A stretch of 64,000 nucleotides of DNA, from NCBI RefSeq assembly GCF_029351045.1, contig NZ_JARKIN010000001.1, forward strand, positions 2,672,001 to 2,736,000, in the 5' to 3' direction. Source of the stretch: Streptomyces sp. WMMB303. GTDB taxonomy: Bacteria; Actinomycetota; Actinomycetes; Streptomycetales; Streptomycetaceae. This document shows positions 58,877 to 64,000 of the stretch, piece by piece. The notes under the pieces were generated by a model. It was not told the origin of the DNA and made no database searches. It saw nothing but the letters and a program-made list of their open reading frames with translations. A program made the position numbers and the translations under genes. How positions within the stretch are numbered: the stretch's first letter is position 1; each line of letters begins with the position of its first letter.

Positions 58877-59797
58877 TCAGTCGGCGGCAGGGGCCGACTG
58901 CTGCGCCGGAAGCGCCGGGTCGTCCGGGGCCCGGCCGGTCAGCGTCGCGAGCGAGGAGCGGACGTGCGCCATGTGCTCCCGCAGCTCCTCGGACCGCTCG
59001 GCGTGCTCCCGCAGCACCCGCTCGGTCTCCCGCTCGATCCCCTCCGCCCGCACCCGCGCCTCCGCGACCAGCTCGGCGCCGCGCGCCTCCGCGTCCTCCT
59101 GCCGGTGCCGCGCCGCCTCCTCCGCCTCAGCGTGCTCCCGCCGGGCGTCGGCGAGCGCCCGCTCCCCACGTTCCTCCAGGTCCGCCGCCCACGCCTGGAA
59201 CTCGGCCTCCCGCTCGGCCAGCTCCCGGTCGAAGGCGTCCGCCCGGGCCGCGTGCTCCTTCTCCTGCTCCGTGAGGAGCGCCGCGCACCTGCGGGACATC
59301 TCCTGCAGTGCCTCGGACGCGTCCTGGCCGATCTTCTCGGCCTGCGTCCGGGCCTCGGAGCGCAGCTCGTCGGCACGGTCCTGGGCGGCGTCCAGCGTTC
59401 TGGCGGCGGCGGCCTCGGCGTCCGCGCGGCGGCGCGCTGCCGCCTCGCGGGCGGTGTCCCGCACCGAGCGGGCCTCCTCCTCGGCGCGTTCGGTCAGCTG
59501 CTGCGCCGCGCTGTCGGCCGCCGCCCTGAGGTCGGCCGCCTCCGATTCGGTGGTGGCGAGGATGCCCTGGGCGCGGGCGCCCAGCGCCTCGAAGGTCTGC
59601 GGTGGCAGCGCGGCGGCGACACCGCGGAGCCGCTCCGCCTCCTCGGCCAGCTCCTGGGCGAGCTGGGTGAGCTGCGCGGTGCGGTGCCAGGCGGCCTCGC
59701 GTTCCGCGTTCAGCTCGGTCACGCGGCCGTCGACCTGTTCGGACCGGTACCCGCGGCCCCGGACAACAGTGAAGCCGTGCGGCGACGACGCACTCAT
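58877..59797 (-). CDS. Coiled-coil cytoskeleton-like protein (annotated cellulose-binding-like in Streptomyces)
   Basis: A 306-residue protein. A conserved head SASSPHGFTVVRGRGYRSEQVDGRVTELNAEREAAWHRTAQLTQLAQEL resembles the DivIVA-type N-terminus of Streptomyces proteins often labelled cellulose-binding. The remainder (about 55-280) is near-continuous heptad coiled coil rich in Ala, Glu and Arg. The overall layout recalls the Scy/FilP polarity proteins of hyphal tips, though this one is shorter. The ATG at 59797 begins at the head. It is in line with, but separated from, mfd and the LCP gene. Confidence 0.82.
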   Translation of the reverse strand: MSASSPHGFTVVRGRGYRSEQVDGRVTELNAEREAAWHRTAQLTQLAQELAEEAERLRGVAAALPPQTFEALGARAQGILATTESEAADLRAAADSAAQQLTERAEEEARSVRDTAREAAARRRADAEAAAARTLDAAQDRADELRSEARTQAEKIGQDASEALQEMSRRCAALLTEQEKEHAARADAFDRELAEREAEFQAWAADLEERGERALADARREHAEAEEAARHRQEDAEARGAELVAEARVRAEGIERETERVLREHAERSEELREHMAHVRSSLATLTGRAPDDPALPAQQSAPAAD

Positions 59798-59887
59798 ATC
59801 GAGCCCCTTATCTCGGCTGTCCCGTCACTCTCTGGCGATCCGACGATCCCGACAGTCACGTACGAGACCGGCCCGGCCCAGGATGCG

Positions 59888-60916
59888 CTACTTCACCGCG
59901 GTTGCCGTAATCGGCACATCCTGCCGCAACTGATGAAAAAGAGAACGTGACCCGGATGGCTCCCACACGACCACGCTTCCGGTACCAGGCACGCTGAGCC
60001 CGGGGTTCGCCACCGGCACCGTCGTCGTCCCCCCGTCGCCCTCCGTCAGCCGTCTGATCCTCCAGCCCATTCGTGTGAGTGACAGGACGGAGCTGCCCTC
60101 GTCGACGGTGACCGCCTCCAGCGCCGAACCGAGGAACGGATAGAACCGGAACGGGTTCCCCACCGTGGCCGGCCCCGTCCCCTCCCGGACGAACGCGCTC
60201 AGCAGCCGGCGCTGCCGCTTGACCCGCCCCAGATCCCCCTCCGGATCGCTGTAGCGCGCCCGTACGTAGGCCAGCGCCTGCCTGCCGTCGAGGTTCCGGC
60301 AGCCGGCGGGCAGCCGGGCGCCCGCCTTCTCGTCGCGCAGCGGCTTCCTCAGACACACCCGCACCCCGTCGAGCGCGTCGACGACGCGGGTGAAGCCGAG
60401 GAAGTCGATCTCGGCGTAGTGGTCCAGACGCAGCCCCGTCGCCTGCTCGACGGTGCGGGTGAGCAGCCGGGGACCACCCCGCGCGTACGCCGAGTTGATC
60501 TTGTCGCGGCCGTGGCCGGGAACCTTCACATACGAGTCGCGCGGAATACTCACCAGATACGGGCCCGCCGCGCCGTAGTGCAGCACCATCACCGTATCCG
60601 TGTTGCGCTGGCCGCCACCGCCCACATGCAGCTCCGCGCGCTGCTCGCGGGTGAGATCGGCCCGGGTGTCGGTGCCGATGATCAGCCAGTTGGTGCCCCG
60701 GCCCGGCGGCGGGCGGCCCGGATAGTCGGCCAGCGCCGCAGTCTGCCGCACCCGGCCGTCCGCCCACACCCAGGTCCCGGCGAGCCCCGCCGCGCAGGCC
60801 AGCACCAGCACCAGCAGCACCAGCAGGACAACCCGCCACCAGCGGCGCGGGCCGCCGCCGCGGCCCCCGCCGTGCGGGTCACCCGCGCGGTAGAGGGTGC
60901 TGCTCTCCCCGTACAT
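59888..60916 (-). CDS. LytR-CpsA-Psr (LCP) family wall-polymer ligase
   Basis: A 342-residue membrane-anchored protein. One membrane helix is at about 28-50 (WWRVVLLVLLVLVLACAAGLAG), preceded by a Gly/Arg-rich tail. The extracellular LCP domain shows TNWLIIGTDTRADL, RNTDTVMVLHYGAAGPYLVSIPRDSYVKVPGHGRDKINSAYARGG, LDHYAEIDFLGFTRVVDALDGVRVCL and LAYVRARYSDPEGDLGRVKRQRRLL. The Arg/Asp residues contacting the polyprenyl-pyrophosphate substrate are retained. Such enzymes transfer wall glycopolymers onto peptidoglycan. The ATG at 60916 follows weak ribosome binding; the upstream open frame runs into repeats. Confidence 0.9.
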   Translation of the reverse strand: MYGESSTLYRAGDPHGGGRGGGPRRWWRVVLLVLLVLVLACAAGLAGTWVWADGRVRQTAALADYPGRPPPGRGTNWLIIGTDTRADLTREQRAELHVGGGGQRNTDTVMVLHYGAAGPYLVSIPRDSYVKVPGHGRDKINSAYARGGPRLLTRTVEQATGLRLDHYAEIDFLGFTRVVDALDGVRVCLRKPLRDEKAGARLPAGCRNLDGRQALAYVRARYSDPEGDLGRVKRQRRLLSAFVREGTGPATVGNPFRFYPFLGSALEAVTVDEGSSVLSLTRMGWRIRRLTEGDGGTTTVPVANPGLSVPGTGSVVVWEPSGSRSLFHQLRQDVPITATAVK

Positions 60917-61020
60917 GAGCCGAGCGTCCCGCACTCCGCGGGGCGGCGCCCGCCGCGCTGGGCCGACGGAGCGAGCGCCTCCCCGCGGGGCGCGCCAGTC
61001 GTTCGGGCTGCGCGATTGCG

Positions 61021-61186
61021 GCTGCCGCCGGTGGGGTGGTGGGTTCCCGCGTGGTGGGGGCACGCCCCCTCTGCGTTTCGGCTGCCGCCGGTGGGCCCCC
61101 CTTGGTGGGGGCACGCCCCCTCTGCTCTCGGCTGCCGCCGGTGGGGGGGTTCCCGGGTGGTGGGGGCACGCCCCCTGGCGTTCTCG
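61021..61186. repeat. Three imperfect direct repeats of 50-60 bp
   Basis: Units at 61021-61080, 61081-61130 and 61131-61186 all begin GCTGCCGCCGGTGGG and contain GTGGGGGCACGCCCCCT. They differ by short indels in the middle, so they are not a uniform CRISPR-like array. They lie directly upstream of the LCP gene. Confidence 0.85.
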
Positions 61187-61243
61187 GCCGCCGCCGACAG
61201 GCCGTGTCGGGGGGCTCCGCCCCCCAACGCCCCCCGCCAGGTG

Positions 61244-61492
61244 GCTTCGCCCCCTAGAACCCCCGGCCGCGAAACGGAGCCGTCCTCAACTCCCGTCCGC
61301 GGCGTGCGGCACCGGGCCCTTGGTACCCCAGGTGACAACCCCGCGGGCCGCTCCCACAAAAGACGAGTTCGCTTTCCTTCTGACGCGACCCGCAGGGTTG
61401 TCACCGGCCGCAACCCGAGGCGGAGGCACCTCGCCCGGTGCCCGGAGCCGGACGGTGCCGCAGATGCGGACGGGGGTCCTAGGGGGCGGAGC
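61244..61492. repeat. Nested inverted repeats (possible MITE-like element)
   Basis: The outer arms 61244-61265 and 61471-61492 are 20/22 matched in inverse orientation. The inner arms GGTGACAACCCCGCGGG (61331-61347) and CCCGCAGGGTTGTCACC (61389-61405) match 16/17 inverted. No coding frame is evident inside. The arrangement could form a large cruciform or bound a small non-autonomous element. Confidence 0.65.
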
Positions 61493-61516
61493 CCACTAGC
61501 GGGGGGCCGGAAAACA

Positions 61517-61566
61517 AAGGGGGCGTGCCCCCACCACACGGCAACCCCCCCACCGGCGGCAGCCGA
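61517..61566. repeat. Inverted copy of the 61021 repeat unit
   Basis: The reverse complement contains GGCTGCCGCCGGTGGGG and GTGGTGGGGGCACGCCCCC, as in the three direct units at 61021-61186. It completes an inverted arrangement around the 61244-61492 nested repeats. Confidence 0.75.
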
Positions 61567-61594
61567 AACGCGAGGGCACCCCGCAGGGGTCAGC

Positions 61595-64000
61595 TCAGAA
61601 GAGGCCGTCCCACATCTGTTCGAGCAGCACGGACCACCAGTTCTCCGGGGAGGCGAGTGCCGCGGCGTCCAGGGCGGCGAGCTGGGCCTGGAAGTCGACC
61701 GTCCAGCGACCGGCCTGGTCCGGCGTCAGGCCGAACCGCAGCCGCCACATCCGCCCCAGCATGGCCATGCACCGGACGAACTCCGGCAGGCCCGTGTTCA
61801 CGAACTGCGGGGGCGCGGGCTGCCCACCGGGGCCTGCCTCCAGCGGCACGGCCACGATGTTCGCCGAGCCGTACTGCACGCACAGCTGCCGTCCGAAGTC
61901 GGTCCCCATCACCAGGTACGAGCCCGCGTCGGGGGCCGGCTGCACCCCGCGCTCCTGGGCCAGCTCGGCCAGCGTCGGCACCGGGCGGCCGGGCTGGGCC
62001 TGGCCCCAGAAGAACGGGCCCATGTCGATGGGCACGCCCGCCCACACCAGGGTCTGCGCCACGATGTCGGGCACGCCCTGGCGGGAGACGGCCCGCTGGT
62101 CGAAGCGGAAGACGCCCTGGGGTCCGAACGCCTGCATGAGTTCCTGCCCGATGGCGTCGGGCGGGATGGGCGGCGCGGGCGGGATCTGGCCGGGCGGCGG
62201 GAGCGGTACCCGCTGCGGGGCGGGCCGCGCGGGCCCGTCGGCGACCTGGTGCAGCTCGCCCTGGTGCTCGACGAGGTGCCGCATGCCCTGTTGCCGCGAG
62301 GCGTGGTCGGTGCCGTAGGAGGCGGTGTGGCTGATCCGCACCTGCGGCCAGGTCTCGCGGACCATGCGGGCGCAGTAGCCGCCGGGCAGGTCGCAGGACT
62401 CCAGTTCGGTATGGAGCTCGACGACCTGCTGCGGTGGCACGTTCATGGCCCGCAGCTCGTGCAGCAGTTGCCATTCCGGGTGCGGGGTCCCCGGCGCGGA
62501 GTGGCGGATGAGCTGCTGCTCGGAGCCGTCGGGAGCGCGGTAGCGGAGCACGGCCATGTAGCCGGGGCCGACCGTGGGGGTGCCCGGCTGGGGCTGCGGG
62601 GCACCGGGCTGCGGTCCGCCGGGGCCGGGCCCCATGGCGGGGCCGCCGGGAGGCGCACCGGGGGCCGGTGCTCCGGGAGGGCCGGGCGGTGTGGGGCCGC
62701 CGGGGGCGGGGCCGGCCAGCATCGTCGCCGCCTGGTGCACCCCGCCGCCCGGGCCGCCGCCGGGCGGCGGCGTCGGCTCATCGGGCGTGTCGGCCGTCGG
62801 CTGCTGCCCGCTCTGGTTGATCTGCTCGGCCAGCGCGTCGGACGAGACCATCTGGGTGGGCACATAGCCGCCGCCGGAGCCGCCCGGAGGACCGGGCGGG
62901 GAGGGCGGCGGCGGAGTCGCGGGGCCGCCGGAGCGGCCGCCGGGTGCGCCCGGAGCGCCCGGCGGCGGGGGCACCGACGGTCCCGTGTGGCGTGAGTGCT
63001 TGCCGGGGACGGCGCCCTGCGGGGCGCGGCTCGTGGCGGCGTCCGCGATGTCGCCCGCTCCGGACGCGTCCGGAGCGCCTGGCATCGCGAGGCCGCCCTG
63101 GGAGGGGTCGGCCAGCATGGTCGCGGCGTGGTGCGCACCGCCGCCGCTGTCGGCGCCCGCGTCGTTCCCGGCGCCGTCGGGCGCACCGCCCTGCTGAGCC
63201 TGGTCCGGATAGGGGCCCGCCGGAGCCTGCGGCGGCTCCGGCCGGGGCCCGCCCGGAGCGGAGTGCTGGTCGGCGGGCCCGTGACCGGGCTGCGGGGCGT
63301 ACGGGTCCTCCAGCGCGGGGGACACCGTGGTCCTGGGCAGCGCGCTGCCCTCCGGCAGCAGCGCGGTTCGCGCCTCCGAGCCGGACGGCGGCGGCGGGGT
63401 GTCCTCCTCGTCGCTGCCCATCAGCGGCGGCGCGAACACGGTCGCCGGCGGCGCCTGCGCCTCGCCGCTGCCCGCACCGCCGGTGTCGGCACCGTCCCAG
63501 GGGCTGGGCCCGGAGGGGGCGCCGCCCGAGGTGTCGCCGAAGGGGGCCGCGGGTGCTGCGGGCGGTGGTGTGTGCGGCACGGAGGTTCCCGGCGTCCCCG
63601 GTGCGGGGGCGGGCTCCGCGTGCGCGGGGGTGCCGTCGGCGCGCCGGTCGGGGATGCCCATCTTGTCGGCCGCCTGCTGGAGCCACTCGGGAGGCGTCAG
63701 CAGGAACGAGGTCGCCTCGAGGTCGAGCCGCTGCTGCGGCGGCGCGGCCGGGGCGGCGGGTTCCTCGCCGTACTCCTCCTCGTAGCGGCGGATGACCTCG
63801 CCCACCGGCAGCGCGGGCCACAGCGTGGTCTCTCCGCTGTCGCGGGCGATGACCAGCCGGACGTTGCCGCTGTCCGAGGCCGGTGCCCCCGGGCGGTCCT
63901 CGGCCCAGGCGACGAAGCCCAGGTCGAACTCGCGGACCCGCACCTCGCGCTGCTCGTAGGCGGGTACCTCACCGTTGACCCAGCGCTCGGCGCGCTCCTG
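61595..64000 (-). CDS. SUKH-4/deaminase-like large protein, 5' end cut by window edge
   Basis: At least 801 residues, continuing beyond the window. The visible N-terminal part (ERAERWVNGEVPAYEQREVRVREFDLGFVAWAEDRPG, then VRLVIARDSGETTLWPALPVGEVIRRYEEEYGE) fits the immunity/SUKH-associated modules of Streptomyces. A long Gly/Pro/Ala linker (about 110-440) follows. A deaminase-fold segment has HPEWQLLHEL (HxE) and ELESCDLPGGYCARMV (two cysteines six apart), resembling YwqJ/bacterial toxin-type nucleic-acid deaminases. The C-terminus is a SUKH-4-like domain (MGPFFWGQAQPGRP...SGSYLVMGTDFGRQLCVQYGSANIVAVPLE). The role, immunity or polymorphic toxin system, is inference. Confidence 0.75.
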   Translation of the reverse strand, partial: QERAERWVNGEVPAYEQREVRVREFDLGFVAWAEDRPGAPASDSGNVRLVIARDSGETTLWPALPVGEVIRRYEEEYGEEPAAPAAPPQQRLDLEATSFLLTPPEWLQQAADKMGIPDRRADGTPAHAEPAPAPGTPGTSVPHTPPPAAPAAPFGDTSGGAPSGPSPWDGADTGGAGSGEAQAPPATVFAPPLMGSDEEDTPPPPSGSEARTALLPEGSALPRTTVSPALEDPYAPQPGHGPADQHSAPGGPRPEPPQAPAGPYPDQAQQGGAPDGAGNDAGADSGGGAHHAATMLADPSQGGLAMPGAPDASGAGDIADAATSRAPQGAVPGKHSRHTGPSVPPPPGAPGAPGGRSGGPATPPPPSPPGPPGGSGGGYVPTQMVSSDALAEQINQSGQQPTADTPDEPTPPPGGGPGGGVHQAATMLAGPAPGGPTPPGPPGAPAPGAPPGGPAMGPGPGGPQPGAPQPQPGTPTVGPGYMAVLRYRAPDGSEQQLIRHSAPGTPHPEWQLLHELRAMNVPPQQVVELHTELESCDLPGGYCARMVRETWPQVRISHTASYGTDHASRQQGMRHLVEHQGELHQVADGPARPAPQRVPLPPPGQIPPAPPIPPDAIGQELMQAFGPQGVFRFDQRAVSRQGVPDIVAQTLVWAGVPIDMGPFFWGQAQPGRPVPTLAELAQERGVQPAPDAGSYLVMGTDFGRQLCVQYGSANIVAVPLEAGPGGQPAPPQFVNTGLPEFVRCMAMLGRMWRLRFGLTPDQAGRWTVDFQAQLAALDAAALASPENWWSVLLEQMWDGLF

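Noticed and set aside
61021..61186. CRISPR array
   Set aside because: The units have variable length and near-identical sequence throughout, with no unique spacers and no cas genes.

Overview
The window is a high-GC actinobacterial chromosome segment, almost certainly Streptomyces or a close relative. Support comes from the codon and base composition, the frequent GTG starts, AGGAGG-type ribosome binding sites with GTGA/ATGA overlaps, a tRNA-Leu(UAA) matching the bldA tRNA, a Rex-box-linked type II NADH dehydrogenase, an Rpf/LysM protein next to enolase, and a mazG/surA-like/mfd backbone. Most of it reads as core chromosome with short accessory insertions.

Layout. 1-5.2 kb: leftward histidine-utilisation operon (hutU, an M20 amidohydrolase, hutF, then hutI cut by the window edge) behind a promoter covered by two interleaved palindromes. 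5.4-10.1 kb: DJ-1/PfpI protein, PP2C phosphatase, a DinB-like protein, an RpiR/SIS regulator with a palindromic operator, and a small membrane protein. 10.3-17.7 kb: cystathionine beta-synthase, an SGNH hydrolase, a thiolase, small hypotheticals and a Bax-inhibitor-1 protein. 17.9-22.7 kb: DoxX and a divergent, probably leaderless MarR gene sharing two operators, a deazaflavin-oxidoreductase/hemerythrin fusion, an aminotransferase, a VOC protein and a small hypothetical. 22.9 kb: bldA. 23.5-28.5 kb: an ABC/FtsX exporter pair and a cyclopropane-fatty-acid-synthase-like methyltransferase. 28.7-37.6 kb: ndh with two Rex-like boxes, a lysoplasmalogenase, a P450, Rpf/LysM, enolase, DivIC, DUF501 and Ppx/GppA.

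37.9-41.4 kb is the most novel-looking region. It holds an XRE regulator, a degenerate resolvase-like protein, a four-cysteine protein, a 46-residue Asp/Gly-rich peptide and, with no gap, a long protein-isoaspartate methyltransferase (PIMT) homologue. The last two genes have the layout of a minimal aspartimide-type RiPP locus (imiditide-like).

41.5-43.2 kb: mazG and a SurA-like lipoprotein. 43.3-45.1 kb: an apparently intact IS200/IS605 element (tnpA plus tnpB, with matching bulged subterminal hairpins). 45.3-54.9 kb: a HEAT-repeat protein abutting an HNH lipoprotein, a FUSC exporter, a Ser/Thr kinase overlapping a membrane protein, an orphan N6-adenine methylase-like protein with an HPPY motif, and two small envelope proteins. 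55.1-60.9 kb: mfd, a coiled-coil protein and an LCP ligase. 61.0-61.6 kb: a nested inverted-repeat region. 61.6 kb to the end: a large SUKH-4/deaminase-like protein cut by the right edge.

Everything is read by eye. Family names come from motifs and remembered family features, not from searches. Residue positions are counted by hand.
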